Source: Streptococcus sanguinis (GTDB lineage: Bacteria > Bacillota > Bacilli > Lactobacillales > Streptococcaceae). Taken from it: a stretch of DNA of 64,000 nucleotides. Shown one piece after another: positions 19,658 to 28,886 of this stretch. Where the stretch lies: assembly GCF_026781265.1 (NCBI RefSeq), contig NZ_JAKUVC010000002.1, positions 496,001-560,000 on the forward strand, in the 5' to 3' direction. The number at the start of each line of letters is the position of its first letter. Position 1 is the first letter of the stretch. A program made the translations under genes and the position numbers. The notes below the pieces were generated by a model. That model worked only from the letters and a program-made list of their open reading frames with translations. It had not been told where the DNA came from and searched no databases.

Positions 19658-19661
19658 ACTT

Positions 19662-20153
19662 TTAACCTTCTGATAAAACCTTATCTAATTTTTCCTGCAG
19701 GGCTGCTAATTCCCAACCTTCGATTTCTTTTAGCTTATGATTGGTCACTGCCAGCCCCTCATATTTGAGTCCGCAGTTCCGGCAAAAGCGGTTCATGACG
19801 TAGTCCAGCATTTCAATTTCTTTGCTAGGCTGAGAACCTTGCAAGAGCAAGAATACCTTTTTGCCCTTAAGTGCTTCCTGCGGCTCATGCACATCAGCCA
19901 CTCGGTCCAACAGAGTTTTTAGCAAGCCTGAAAAAGACCACCAATAAATAGGACTGGTAAACACCAAAACATCGGATTGGCTCAGCTGCTCATAGACTTG
20001 AAAGAACTGATCGTTTTCTGCCGACTGGCCATATTGCTCAATATGGTAGTCTACTAATTGAAGAGCCTCATAATCTCTATCTCGCAGAAAAAAGTGCCCC
20101 AGCTTAAAACTATTGCCATTCCTATTTGGGCTGGCGTTTACCAAATAAATCAT
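19662..20153 (-). CDS. NADPH-dependent FMN reductase / flavodoxin-fold oxidoreductase
   Basis: 163 residues with a flavodoxin-like Rossmann fold. The N-terminal MIYLVNASPNRNGNSFKLG is the phosphate-binding loop of the NADPH-dependent FMN reductase family. TSPIYWWSFSGLLKTLLDR (about residues 90-108) is the typical second flavin-contact motif. There is no signal peptide, so it is cytoplasmic. The ATG has an AGAGGAG site upstream. A likely role is reduction of flavin or quinone-type substrates, but the substrate cannot be read from sequence. It stands alone between acetolactate decarboxylase and CshA, with its own terminator. Confidence 0.8.
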   Translation of the reverse strand: MIYLVNASPNRNGNSFKLGHFFLRDRDYEALQLVDYHIEQYGQSAENDQFFQVYEQLSQSDVLVFTSPIYWWSFSGLLKTLLDRVADVHEPQEALKGKKVFLLLQGSQPSKEIEMLDYVMNRFCRNCGLKYEGLAVTNHKLKEIEGWELAALQEKLDKVLSEG

Positions 20154-20188
20154 AGCTTCACTTCTCCTCTATTCTTTTTCCAATTATA

Positions 20189-20222
20189 TCAAAAAAAGAG
20201 GCAGCAAACAATGCTAGCCCCT
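20189..20222 (-). terminator. Probable terminator of acetolactate decarboxylase gene
   Basis: The minus-strand hairpin GGCTAGCA/TGCTGCC has one bulge and is followed by seven T. It starts about 8 nt after the stop codon at 20228. Confidence 0.65.
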
Positions 20223-20227
20223 GCTAT

Positions 20228-20947
20228 TTATTCCGACTTTTCCATATCTTCTTTCATCTCATCCATATTAAACTTAGCAAAGAGATACTTGCGATCCTGA
20301 ACTGGAAAACGCTGATCCAGCTGGTCTACAGCTCCCAACTCGACGACACCTTCTTTGATAACAAAATCCATAACATGTCCGCCAAAAGTCAGATCATCCG
20401 ATACAAAATGCAGATGATAGCCTGCCAAACTGACTCCGTGGAAAATCTCTGGCGTCCAGATACCAACGATGGTGCCTTCGACATTTTCCTTACGATACTC
20501 AGGCTGATTAACCGCTACTTCTGCAAACTTCCGCTCCGTCGTAGACTTGGGAATCATCCGAACATGCATGCGGGCGAAATCACCATGAATCTTGATAGAG
20601 CGGAAAAGATTTTCCCCATCATAATAAGACTCAATCCGCTTTTCCAGCTCCTTGTCATTCATCTCAAAGCGCTGACGGAAAATGACCTCCGCCTGGTGAG
20701 GAACCACTGCCGCATAAGGTACTGTCATATCCGGTGACACCTCAACCACTTCTGGCACTTCTCCAGAGCCCTTTGCCTGATAAGCCTTACCATCGAGAAT
20801 AATGAGCTCACCATCAATAGAGTCTAGTGTCCCCAAGCCCAAATCTCCATACTGCAGCAGCTCTCCAACAGTCATACTGCCGTCGTAAAGACCAGCCATC
20901 AAGGCTCCCAAAGTATTATATTGAAATAATTTGATTGGTTCTGCCAT
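20228..20947 (-). CDS. budA: Alpha-acetolactate decarboxylase
   Basis: 239 residues, the normal size. It converts 2-acetolactate to acetoin and CO2, diverting pyruvate to a neutral product and relieving acid stress and excess acetolactate. The family metal-binding motif GYHLHFVSDD (about residues 174-183), followed by GGHVMDF, supplies the zinc ligands. The conserved N-terminal YNTLGALMAGLYDG is present. It is cytoplasmic. No acetolactate synthase gene adjoins it in this window, so the substrate source must lie elsewhere. The symbol alsD is also used for this enzyme. Confidence 0.93.
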   Translation of the reverse strand: MAEPIKLFQYNTLGALMAGLYDGSMTVGELLQYGDLGLGTLDSIDGELIILDGKAYQAKGSGEVPEVVEVSPDMTVPYAAVVPHQAEVIFRQRFEMNDKELEKRIESYYDGENLFRSIKIHGDFARMHVRMIPKSTTERKFAEVAVNQPEYRKENVEGTIVGIWTPEIFHGVSLAGYHLHFVSDDLTFGGHVMDFVIKEGVVELGAVDQLDQRFPVQDRKYLFAKFNMDEMKEDMEKSE

Positions 20948-21088
20948 TCTTTTTCCTTAATCTTTCTCTTCCTAAAAATATTATTGCCCATCAAGCTAAG
21001 CTTTATTCTTCCTTATTACATGTGCTTACTAAATTTCTACCGCCAATCATTATACCATAAATCGCGGGAAAGGGCTGAGCGAGTGCTC

Positions 21089-22318
21089 TTATAAGCTTTC
21101 ATAAAGCTCCTGCATACTAGCATCATCAGGTACCAATCTCAGGTAAGAAGCAGCAGCCTTTTTAGCTTCTTCAAATCGACCTAGTTCACGCAAAAGATAG
21201 ACATACTGCTCTAGAAACTCTGGATTATCTTGCAATTCACGAGCTAGTTGATTGTAGAGTTCCTCTGCTTTTCCCAGATTTTCCAAGACCTGATAAGCGC
21301 GCGCCAGATTCCAGCGGGTCAAGGCGTTATCGACTTCTTGCTCTGCAAATTTTAAAATATCCTCATAGCGCTCCTGCTCCAAATAAAGAGTCGTCAGTCG
21401 CAAGGCAATCTCTTCCAAATCATCCGCATCTTCCTGAGCCTGCAAGAGATAATGTTCAGCCGCTTCCTCATCATGAAGTTCATAAGAAAGCTGTGAGGCT
21501 AAAAGCAAGAGCCGAGTCTCAAATGGATTCTTAGCCAAGCCCTGCTGGGCAAGAGTCAGGGCTTCAGCTGTTCGATGCTCCGCATGAAGAGATAGGGCAT
21601 AGCCATATTCGTAGCCTTCAAAATCCGGCGACAGAGTATCCAGTTGCTTGAAATAAAGATTGGCCTTCTGGTATTCTTCCTGATCCGCTAATATAGTTGC
21701 CAGCTCATAAACCGCAGCATCGTCATACTCCAGCTCAACAGCTTTCTCCAAAAACTCAATAGCCGCTGCAAATTTTCCAAGACTGGCATAGCAGACTCCA
21801 ATCCGCTGATAGGTTGAGACGCCTGTCTGCTCAAAGATTGAGCGATTATCTAGCTGGGCGTATTCCTTAATCGCCTGAGAAAAATCCCCCAGCTCCAAAT
21901 CTATCTCAGCCAGACTAAAGGTTACCAAAGCCTCATCAGTCAGCTCTGCTGCCTGAGCTAATTTTTCACGAGCCACATCAGGAAGTCCTTCTAGTTGATA
22001 GAGGTCAGCCTTAGCCAAGAGAGCAGCAACATACCAGTCACTGCCTGGCTGAATCTCCTCCAGATAGGCAAAAGCCTGCTCCAAGTCCCCATCGTCACTG
22101 GCAATAGCTGCCAGACTGACATAAGAAGCTGGATAGTCAGGAGCCAACTTTTCAAAAATACGCTTGGCCTGAGGGAAAAAGCCGATACTCTCTAAGTAAT
22201 CGGCCAAATCCAATAATTCTTCTTCGCTGTCTGTAGTCAGGGCTTGCTCGAAATAGCGGTCAGCCAGAGCTAGGTCCTGCTCCTGTATAGCTGCCAACAT
22301 TTGCTCACTCTTGCTCAC
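21089..22318 (-). CDS. Tetratricopeptide repeat protein
   Basis: About 409 residues made almost wholly of TPR helices (repeated A-rich pairs such as AKRIFEKLAPDYP, AIEFLEKAVELEYDD and AEELYNQLARELQDNP). There is no signal or catalytic motif, so it is a cytoplasmic scaffold of unknown partner. I choose GTG 22318 (VSKSEQML) because AAGGAG lies 6-7 nt upstream. A start 42 nt further upstream exists but lacks a ribosome site. The start overlaps the end of the upstream permease gene by 14 nt, which indicates translational coupling. This pair is common in streptococci. Confidence 0.85.
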   Translation of the reverse strand: MSKSEQMLAAIQEQDLALADRYFEQALTTDSEEELLDLADYLESIGFFPQAKRIFEKLAPDYPASYVSLAAIASDDGDLEQAFAYLEEIQPGSDWYVAALLAKADLYQLEGLPDVAREKLAQAAELTDEALVTFSLAEIDLELGDFSQAIKEYAQLDNRSIFEQTGVSTYQRIGVCYASLGKFAAAIEFLEKAVELEYDDAAVYELATILADQEEYQKANLYFKQLDTLSPDFEGYEYGYALSLHAEHRTAEALTLAQQGLAKNPFETRLLLLASQLSYELHDEEAAEHYLLQAQEDADDLEEIALRLTTLYLEQERYEDILKFAEQEVDNALTRWNLARAYQVLENLGKAEELYNQLARELQDNPEFLEQYVYLLRELGRFEEAKKAAASYLRLVPDDASMQELYESL

Positions 22319-23483
22319 TGATTTCTCCTTCTTGTTCAAAATCGGCTTCATAGAGGCCACTTACTTTCTGATACCACTTAAAGATGGCCGCAATGGCAAC
22401 CTTGGCCGAAGCGTAGGCAGGAATTCCCAGGAAAACGCCCCAAATGCCAAACATAGTACCGGAAGTTAATAATACGAATAAAATCGTAATTGGATGAATG
22501 CTGAGCTGACTGCCCAAGACCAGAGGAGAAACAAAACGCCCCTCGATAGTCTGCTCAATGATGAAAACGACAATGACTTTAGCCAGCATCACTGGACCGC
22601 CAGCAATCAAACCGATTGCCAGAGCCGGAAGCATAGCCAAAAAGCTGCCCAGATAAGGCACCAGATTGAGAACGCCCGCAATGACTCCAAGAGTGACACC
22701 ATAGCGCAGGCCAATAATCTTGAAGAAAACAATAAACATCAGAGCTACAATGATAGCAACCGTCACCTGACCTCGCACATAGTTGGCCAGCTGGCTGTTG
22801 ATATCCGTCATCACTTGACCAAAAGATTCTCGGAATTTAGTCGGCAGAAACTGAGTCACATAGCCTTTCAGATTTTTCCCGTCTCTCAGCAGGTAAAAAA
22901 GGATAAACGGCATGATGATAATAGCCACGACAATCTGCGAAGTTGTACTGATTAAGTTCCCCGCCCAATTGACTGCCCTAGATGAAAAATTGCTGGCCCA
23001 ATCAGTAATCTGGCTAGATAGATTGCTAGTGTATTCTTCAATCTGCGGCTTGAAATCTGCCGAAATATGCTTGGTCACAACATCGTCGATGAACTTGTCA
23101 GCCTGCTTCAGATAAGCCGGAACATTTCTGACAAAGGCCATGACCTGATGCTGCAAGCTAGGAATAGCAACAGCCAAGCCCCAGATAATCAAAAAAGCAA
23201 TGAGAACAAAGACGATGGTAATAGCAACCAGTCGATTAATCTTGTGCTTTTCCATCCAGTCGACGATGGGATTTAACAGATAATAAAGCAGACCAGCTAA
23301 AATAACCGGCAGCATGATTACTCCCAAAAATTCAATGACTGGACTAAAAATAAAACTGATTTTACTAAGTATAAAAATATTCAGTCCCATCAAAAGGGTT
23401 ACTAGAAATACTGTAATGGCCTTGTTATCCAAAAACCATTTAAAAAACCAAGATAGGCTAAAATCTTTTTCTTTGTGCTCCAT
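22305..23483 (-). CDS. AI-2E family (PerM-type) integral membrane protein
   Basis: 392 residues with about eight hydrophobic segments (starting near residues 19, 37, 67, 168, 210, 245, 285 and 320) and the family pattern of a paired N-terminal hairpin, a soluble middle (about 95-190) and a C-terminal transport core. The core includes GVIAGVLNLVPYLGSFLA and SIHPITILFVLLTSGTMFG. The family includes TqsA and YdiK. Some members export autoinducer-2 or act as Na+/H+ antiporters, so the substrate here is unknown. The ATG has GGAGGAG upstream. It is co-transcribed with the overlapping TPR gene. Confidence 0.85.
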   Translation of the reverse strand: MEHKEKDFSLSWFFKWFLDNKAITVFLVTLLMGLNIFILSKISFIFSPVIEFLGVIMLPVILAGLLYYLLNPIVDWMEKHKINRLVAITIVFVLIAFLIIWGLAVAIPSLQHQVMAFVRNVPAYLKQADKFIDDVVTKHISADFKPQIEEYTSNLSSQITDWASNFSSRAVNWAGNLISTTSQIVVAIIIMPFILFYLLRDGKNLKGYVTQFLPTKFRESFGQVMTDINSQLANYVRGQVTVAIIVALMFIVFFKIIGLRYGVTLGVIAGVLNLVPYLGSFLAMLPALAIGLIAGGPVMLAKVIVVFIIEQTIEGRFVSPLVLGSQLSIHPITILFVLLTSGTMFGIWGVFLGIPAYASAKVAIAAIFKWYQKVSGLYEADFEQEGEISEQE

Positions 23484-23550
23484 ATTCTCCTCCTTTAACT
23501 CGTCATTTCATTGTAACATTTTTCGGAGAAAAATTCTCAGCTCAGCTATA

Positions 23551-23625
23551 GGGAAAAACAAAAAAAGAGAGGAGACAGAAGACTTGTATTTTTCACAAAA
23601 TACAGCTTCTGACTTCTCTCTTCGG
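23551..23625 (-). terminator. Strong terminator ending the efflux/two-component operon
   Basis: Very long imperfect stem: AAGAGAGAAGTCAGAAGC pairs with GACTTCTGTCTCCTCTCTT, extended by TGTATTTT/AAAATACA around a 4-nt loop. The minus-strand U-run follows. It lies 30 nt after the histidine kinase stop. Confidence 0.9.
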
Positions 23626-23653
23626 CTCCTGCAGGGCCAGCTAGAATGCAAGG

Positions 23654-25027
23654 CTATTTTTCGACAGCTGGCAGAGAAATGCTAAAGCGCATCTTCCGCC
23701 CATCAAGGGCTTCAAACTGATATCGCAGACCATGCTTGTCCAAAATCTGCTGAACGATAAAGAGTCCCAGACCTGTCCCGCCATCCTTGCGATTGCGACT
23801 GTAGTCTGGCCGGTAGAAAGGCTGAAAAATCTGCAGGATTTGGTCTTTGTTTAAGACTCGTTCTGCTTCATTTTCGATGACTAGCTTACGCTCTTCCAGC
23901 CTGAGAAGAATCTCCCCGCCTTCCACTGTATAATGAAAGGCATTGTCCAGAAGATTCTTGATAGCTTTGAGCAGATAAGTTCGGTTACCCTTGACCTTCG
24001 CTTCTGTCAGCTCAACCTGAAAATGGTAGTGTCTGACATCTGCTAAAACTCGATAGGTACTCAGATTTTCCTCTAAGACCTGCTTGAGTGAAAAGACTTC
24101 CTGTTCAGTTTCAGTCTTCATCTCCAGTTTAGAAATGGCTAAGATAGACTGGACTAACTCCGACTGCTCCTCTAGGATTTCTCGGCACTTCTGCAAGTAC
24201 TTGTCGCGATCCTTGAACTCTCCAACACCATAAATCATGCCATCGACCATTCCCATCATGCTGGTAATGGGTGTCTTGAGCTCATGCGATGTCATTCGCA
24301 AAAACTCAGCCTTTTCCCGCTCGCTTTCTGCTACCTTTTCATTTTCTAGGCGCAGAGCCTCAATACTGGTCAGTAGATTAGCATAGAGATGATTGATATC
24401 TTGGGCCAGTTCAGCAATCTCATCACGCCCCTTGACCTGACAGGTCACATCTGGAGCCAGACTCGTCATTTGACGGGTGCTCTTAGAGATGGCTTTGATC
24501 CGCTGACTAGAAGTCCGGCTATAGAGATAGGCAGCCAGACCACCCAGACTCAGAGATACAAGCAAGACAAATGGATAGAGATTGAGCAAAATCCGACTAG
24601 CATCAGAAACCGGCTGTAAGGAATATTCCCCTCTCAGGACAACTTCTTTACCATCTGAAGTTCGAAAGCTTTCTGATAAACTCTTGCTCTCATAGTCGCT
24701 GTTGGCAATCGTTGGCACGATGGTCAGCTGCAGAGAACTTTCATCGCCAGCTTCGAGTGAAGGATAGAGAATAGTATTGTCTTTGGCCAGCAAGGTAAAC
24801 CAAATTAGATTGCTCTTTTTACTATAATCACTCAACAGCTCGCCGATTTGCTGACTAGACTTTCCCTTGACTTGCTTGGAAACTTGGTCAAATTCCCGCT
24901 GAGCTTCTCCGCTCTTAACCTGCTGATAGTACACCGGCATGGCAAAGTAAAGACTGGCCAGAACGATAGTCACCACAACGAAAATGATGGACGAGGTCAA
25001 GAGAAAGTTCTTTTTGACAATTTTCAC
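23654..25027 (-). CDS. Sensor histidine kinase of an efflux-linked two-component system
   Basis: 457 residues. TM1 is at about 8-30, an extracellular sensor of about 115 residues follows, TM2 is at about 147-169, then a HAMP-like linker. The dimerisation box SHELKTP has the phospho-acceptor His248. The N box is KNLLDNAFHY (about 357-366) and the G box is DGGTGLGLF (415-423). Starts at GTG 25027, which overlaps the regulator stop (GTGA) and has GGAGGAG upstream. It is the last gene of the six-gene operon with an ABC efflux pump, so its likely signal is a compound or envelope stress handled by that pump (inference). Confidence 0.92.
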   Translation of the reverse strand: MKIVKKNFLLTSSIIFVVVTIVLASLYFAMPVYYQQVKSGEAQREFDQVSKQVKGKSSQQIGELLSDYSKKSNLIWFTLLAKDNTILYPSLEAGDESSLQLTIVPTIANSDYESKSLSESFRTSDGKEVVLRGEYSLQPVSDASRILLNLYPFVLLVSLSLGGLAAYLYSRTSSQRIKAISKSTRQMTSLAPDVTCQVKGRDEIAELAQDINHLYANLLTSIEALRLENEKVAESEREKAEFLRMTSHELKTPITSMMGMVDGMIYGVGEFKDRDKYLQKCREILEEQSELVQSILAISKLEMKTETEQEVFSLKQVLEENLSTYRVLADVRHYHFQVELTEAKVKGNRTYLLKAIKNLLDNAFHYTVEGGEILLRLEERKLVIENEAERVLNKDQILQIFQPFYRPDYSRNRKDGGTGLGLFIVQQILDKHGLRYQFEALDGRKMRFSISLPAVEK

Positions 25028-25680
25028 TTGTCTTCTCCTCCAAGCTGGTAGCCCATACCTGTAATGGTTTTCAGCGGCACACCCGGAATCTTTTTGCGGA
25101 TATTCTTGATATGATTATCCAGTACCCGGCTATCCAGCTCACTGTAACCCCAAATGGTATTCATCAGCTGATCACGGGTCACCAAGTGGCCCTTCCTCTT
25201 AGCCAGAGTCTGCAAGATTTCATATTCTTTCTTGGTCAGAGGCATTTTCTCACCTTGCCAGTAAACCGTGCAGTCATCAATAGAAACCGTCAGGTCGCCA
25301 ACAGCAATCTCTGAAGCAACAGTATTTCTGCGCAGAATATTCTCAATCCGTTTGACCAAGATTAGCGGTGAAAAAGGCTTGGTTACATAATCACTGATGA
25401 GGTGATTAAAGCTGACCAGCTGGGTATACTCGTCATCCAGAGCTGTCAAAATCATGACCGGAATCTGAGAAGTCTTGCGGATTTCCTTCAGTACTTCCAG
25501 ACCGCTCTTGGTCGGTAGCATCATGTCTAAGATGACCAGATCGAAGGGCTCTTCTTCAAAAGCCTGCAAAGCATCGCCTCCGTCAAAGACTGGCCTCACC
25601 TCATACTGACTTTCCTTTAAAAACTCGCAAATCACTTGATTAATCGTCGTATCATCTTCCACCACTAGAATCTTGTGCAT
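25024..25680 (-). CDS. OmpR/PhoB-family response regulator
   Basis: 218 residues. The receiver domain is at 1-120 with the acidic pocket ED at 8-10, phospho-acceptor Asp52 in VILDMMLP and Lys101 in the VTKPF motif. The winged-helix DNA-binding domain is at about 125-215 (MPLTKKEYEILQTL, GYSELDSRVLDNHI, TGMGYQL). It lies 21 nt after the permease gene and overlaps the kinase. By family habit it should bind direct repeats upstream of its target promoter. A candidate 11-bp tandem repeat lies before the operon at 29267-29288. Confidence 0.93.
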   Translation of the reverse strand: MHKILVVEDDTTINQVICEFLKESQYEVRPVFDGGDALQAFEEEPFDLVILDMMLPTKSGLEVLKEIRKTSQIPVMILTALDDEYTQLVSFNHLISDYVTKPFSPLILVKRIENILRRNTVASEIAVGDLTVSIDDCTVYWQGEKMPLTKKEYEILQTLAKRKGHLVTRDQLMNTIWGYSELDSRVLDNHIKNIRKKIPGVPLKTITGMGYQLGGEDK

Positions 25681-25701
25681 ACTTAGATTTTTCTCCTTTA
25701 C

Positions 25702-26919
25702 CTATTCAAATCGCAGGGCCTCGATTGGATCCAGCTTAGATGCTTTTACAGCTGGCAGGAGCCCAAATACTACTCCTATTATACAACAAAAGATCAAACT
25801 TACAAAGACAGAAAAGAGGGATAGAATATACGGATATGCTAGAGACTGGGTGATGGCAAAGCCAGAGGCGATACCAGCCACCACGCCAATAATTCCTCCC
25901 ATCAGAGTCAGGATAACTGCCTCAATCAGGAACTGCTTGAGAATGATCTTCCGTCTAGCTCCCAGAGCCTTTTTAATCCCGATTTCACGAGTCCGCTCTG
26001 TCACTGAAACCAGCATGATATTCATAACACCGATACCTCCGACTAAGAGAGAGATGCTGGCAATACCTGCTAGCAAGACGAAGTTAGACTTGTTGAGATT
26101 ATCCAGCTGTCGTTCAAATTCCTGCAAATTGAGCACACCAAACATATAGTCTGACGGCGGCATTTGCTGATTGAGATAATCACTGACCTTCTTGGCCACC
26201 TTCTTTAAATCATCGGCCTTGTGGGTTTGGACAGTTACTTCAGGACTGACATTAATGGTATCAAAAATCCGATGCCACTGCTGCAAGGGAATATAGGCCA
26301 CCTTTTCCGCACCAGCTGTTAAGCCACTCTGCTCAGTTGATTCAAATACGCCAATAACCTTAAAAGGATTTCCTAGGACTTCAACATATTTGCCAATACC
26401 ATCACCCTTTGGAAAAAGACTATCATAAAGCGACTTTTCCAGATAGGTCACCTGCTCTTGATTTTTAAAGGCTTCTGAGTCAAATCCTTCACCTTCCAGC
26501 AGACGTTGCTGCTTGATGTCAGCGGCTGTCTGCGAAACAGCCTGAATCTTCCCAGATGACTTTTGGCTCAGGTAGTAAATCTTCTCATCTGTACCATAGG
26601 TCAGCAGAGCATTCTTGACCCCAGAGATTTCCTTAATCTTGCTCAACACATCCTCTCCCATAAATGGGATATAAGAAGGCTTCTGAGCTTGAGATTTCTC
26701 TGGAATGGTCGGATCGATGGCGCTTTTCTTATCATAGACGACCTTAATTGTGTTATTGTTGCCGCCAATGAGCTGACGCTTGGTATTTTCCGTATTCCCC
26801 TCAATGATGGAAAAGATAGCGATGATAGCGCCTATCCCGATGATAATCCCCAACATGGTCAGCATAGAGCGCATTTTATGCGACAAGATTGAATTCAGAG
26901 CTACAAAAATATCTTCCAT
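25702..26919 (-). CDS. MacB-like ABC transporter permease
   Basis: 405 residues. It has an N-terminal TM (about 19-41) after the cytoplasmic motif SILSHKMRSMLTMLGIIIG, a large extracellular MacB core domain (about 42-275), then three TM helices of the FtsX/MacB type (about 285-400) ending in KASKLDPIEALRFE, the classic C-terminus. It lacks the fused ATPase of Gram-negative MacB. The ATPase is the separate gene just upstream (12 nt gap). It works with that ATPase and the adaptor to move substrate outward mechanically. The substrate is unknown; peptides or antimicrobials are family examples. Confidence 0.92.
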   Translation of the reverse strand: MEDIFVALNSILSHKMRSMLTMLGIIIGIGAIIAIFSIIEGNTENTKRQLIGGNNNTIKVVYDKKSAIDPTIPEKSQAQKPSYIPFMGEDVLSKIKEISGVKNALLTYGTDEKIYYLSQKSSGKIQAVSQTAADIKQQRLLEGEGFDSEAFKNQEQVTYLEKSLYDSLFPKGDGIGKYVEVLGNPFKVIGVFESTEQSGLTAGAEKVAYIPLQQWHRIFDTINVSPEVTVQTHKADDLKKVAKKVSDYLNQQMPPSDYMFGVLNLQEFERQLDNLNKSNFVLLAGIASISLLVGGIGVMNIMLVSVTERTREIGIKKALGARRKIILKQFLIEAVILTLMGGIIGVVAGIASGFAITQSLAYPYILSLFSVFVSLIFCCIIGVVFGLLPAVKASKLDPIEALRFE

Positions 26920-26931
26920 ACAGCTTCCTTT

Positions 26932-27606
26932 CTATCCTATCGCTTTGCTCTCTATATTACCGTCCCGCAGGATAACCGTCTGCTTGCAGAGTTGAGCTAC
27001 TTCCGGCTCATGGGTAATGATGACAATGGTCTTGCCCTCATCATTAAACTGCTTGAAAAGATCCATAATCTGCACACTGGTCTTGGTATCCAGTGCACCC
27101 GTTGGTTCGTCGCCAAGGATGAAGCTGGGATTGGTTACCAAGGCTCGTGCAATGGCTACCCGCTGCTTTTGACCACCAGACAGCTCCATAGGCTTGAAAT
27201 CACTTCTTTCTTCCAGCCCGACCAATCGCAACATTTCTAGAGCCCGCTCCCGTCTCTCTTTTTTAGGAATTTTCATGTAAGTCAGAGGCAGTTCCACATT
27301 TTGGCAGGCCGTTAGCTTGGGCATAAGATTAAAATTTTGAAAAACAAAGCCAATCTTCTGATTGCGCAAATCGGACAGCTGATTGTCAGACAGCTCAGAC
27401 ACATCGGTCCCTTCGATATGATAAGTCCCTGAACTTGCCTTATCCAGACAGCCGATGATGTTCATCAAAGTGGATTTGCCAGATCCAGATGGTCCCATGA
27501 TAGCTAGAAAATCCCCCTCTTTCACATGCAGATCAATTCCTTTTAAAATTGGAAATTCCTGACTGCCCTGCTGATAAGATTTGTGGATATCCTTAAGCTT
27601 TAACAT
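26932..27606 (-). CDS. ABC transporter ATP-binding protein (MacB/LolD type)
   Basis: 224 residues with a full nucleotide-binding domain. Walker A GPSGSGKST is at 38-46, then a Q-loop, the signature LSGGQKQR near 142, Walker B ILGDEPTG near 163 and H-loop ITHEP near 198. The GALDTKTS D-loop is typical of the LolD/MacB group. It overlaps the adaptor gene by 14 nt, so the three transporter genes are translationally coupled. It powers the permease encoded next. Confidence 0.95.
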   Translation of the reverse strand: MLKLKDIHKSYQQGSQEFPILKGIDLHVKEGDFLAIMGPSGSGKSTLMNIIGCLDKASSGTYHIEGTDVSELSDNQLSDLRNQKIGFVFQNFNLMPKLTACQNVELPLTYMKIPKKERRERALEMLRLVGLEERSDFKPMELSGGQKQRVAIARALVTNPSFILGDEPTGALDTKTSVQIMDLFKQFNDEGKTIVIITHEPEVAQLCKQTVILRDGNIESKAIG

Positions 27607-28858
27607 GCTGTCCTACCTCCATCCCTTCTTCCATACCTGCTCTTGGGGTCGAAATGGTATCTTGCATAGTCAAACCTTCTGTAATCTCCACCAAACGGTC
27701 AGAAACTTTTTTGGTCTTGACTTCCTGCATTTTCAGAGTCTTGCCTTCTACCTTCCAGACATAGGTCTTGCCATTTTTATTGAAAGTATAAGCCTTATTG
27801 ACGACTACCTTTCCAGCCTCGGGAGCATTCTCCACGATGTTGACATAGGAATGGGAGCCCACCAGTGGCATTTCACCACCCTGATCCAGCTCAACTGTAT
27901 AAGGATACTTACCTTGGTTGGGATTTTCCTGTTGCTTATTCCCACCATTATTATTGGAAGTATTTTCTGCTGTCAGACTGCCGACCTGAGTTACCGTACC
28001 ACTCCAGCGTTTCTTAGGATCCTTGCGATCCACCACTTCCACTTTCTGGCCAACACTCAGCTTCTCACGGTCAAATTCACTGACAGTCCCTTTGACCAGA
28101 GTTTTAGACTTGTCCATAATCTCAATAAAGTTTTCTTCTTCCTTTTTGGCCTTGGACTGATTGGGCAAATCTTCATTCATAGAGGTAATTGTTCCTGCTG
28201 TATCTGCAGTCACAGTATCATACTTCATTCGGTCTGATTCTGTCTGGGCTGTCACCTGAGCCTTTTCAGCCTCAATCTGAGCTGTTGTTACTTCATTATC
28301 CGCCGTCTTGGCATCGCTCAGCGCCTGAGCCAGCTCGTCTTCAGCAGACTTAATCTGCTCCAGCAATGACTCATCCTGACTGGAATTGTATTTGTCCTTG
28401 AGAGCATTGAGGCTGGCCAGCTTGCGGTTATAAGTTTCCCATTTAATCGCAGCGCTGTTTTGAGCGGCTGTGATGCCATTAGCCTTGGACTGGGCATCAT
28501 ATTGAGCCGACTGGGCTGTCAATTGCTGCTCTGTCGCATAGGAAAAGAGCGGCTGTCCTTGCGTAACGGTATCACCATTTTTGACAAATACTTCCTTGAC
28601 TTCCCCTTTAGAAGGGTCAATCTTGACCTTACTGCTATTGTTGGCAACTACTTCCCCAGATAAAACCAGGCTTGTTTTTTTACTGTTGTTGACAGCTTCT
28701 TGGACTGTCAGCGAATCAATCGTCTTATCTACCATTTTCATGGCCTGTTGTTGATTGATCTGTCTAAAATACAGATAGCCTCCCAGTCCAGCACAAGCAA
28801 GAATGACCGTGCTGCCCAATAGAATGGTCTTACGATTCATTTTTTTTCTTCGAAACAT
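27593..28858 (-). CDS. Membrane-fusion (HlyD/MacA-type) efflux adaptor
   Basis: 421 residues. One N-terminal TM anchor (about 9-29), a beta/lipoyl half (LSGEVVANNSSKVKIDPSKG, VFVKNGDTVTQGQPLFSY), an alpha-helical hairpin rich in Ala/Gln/Glu (about 110-215), the second lipoyl half (DTAGTITSMNEDLP), and a beta-barrel and membrane-proximal domain to the C-terminus. The ATG at 28858 has TTGGAGG 5 nt upstream. In Gram-positives such adaptors couple MacB-like pumps to extracellular substrate. It sits between the lipoprotein and the ATPase genes. Confidence 0.92.
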   Translation of the reverse strand: MFRRKKMNRKTILLGSTVILACAGLGGYLYFRQINQQQAMKMVDKTIDSLTVQEAVNNSKKTSLVLSGEVVANNSSKVKIDPSKGEVKEVFVKNGDTVTQGQPLFSYATEQQLTAQSAQYDAQSKANGITAAQNSAAIKWETYNRKLASLNALKDKYNSSQDESLLEQIKSAEDELAQALSDAKTADNEVTTAQIEAEKAQVTAQTESDRMKYDTVTADTAGTITSMNEDLPNQSKAKKEEENFIEIMDKSKTLVKGTVSEFDREKLSVGQKVEVVDRKDPKKRWSGTVTQVGSLTAENTSNNNGGNKQQENPNQGKYPYTVELDQGGEMPLVGSHSYVNIVENAPEAGKVVVNKAYTFNKNGKTYVWKVEGKTLKMQEVKTKKVSDRLVEITEGLTMQDTISTPRAGMEEGMEVGQHVKA

Positions 28859-28886
28859 ATTGCCTCCAACCTACATGATTTAATCT

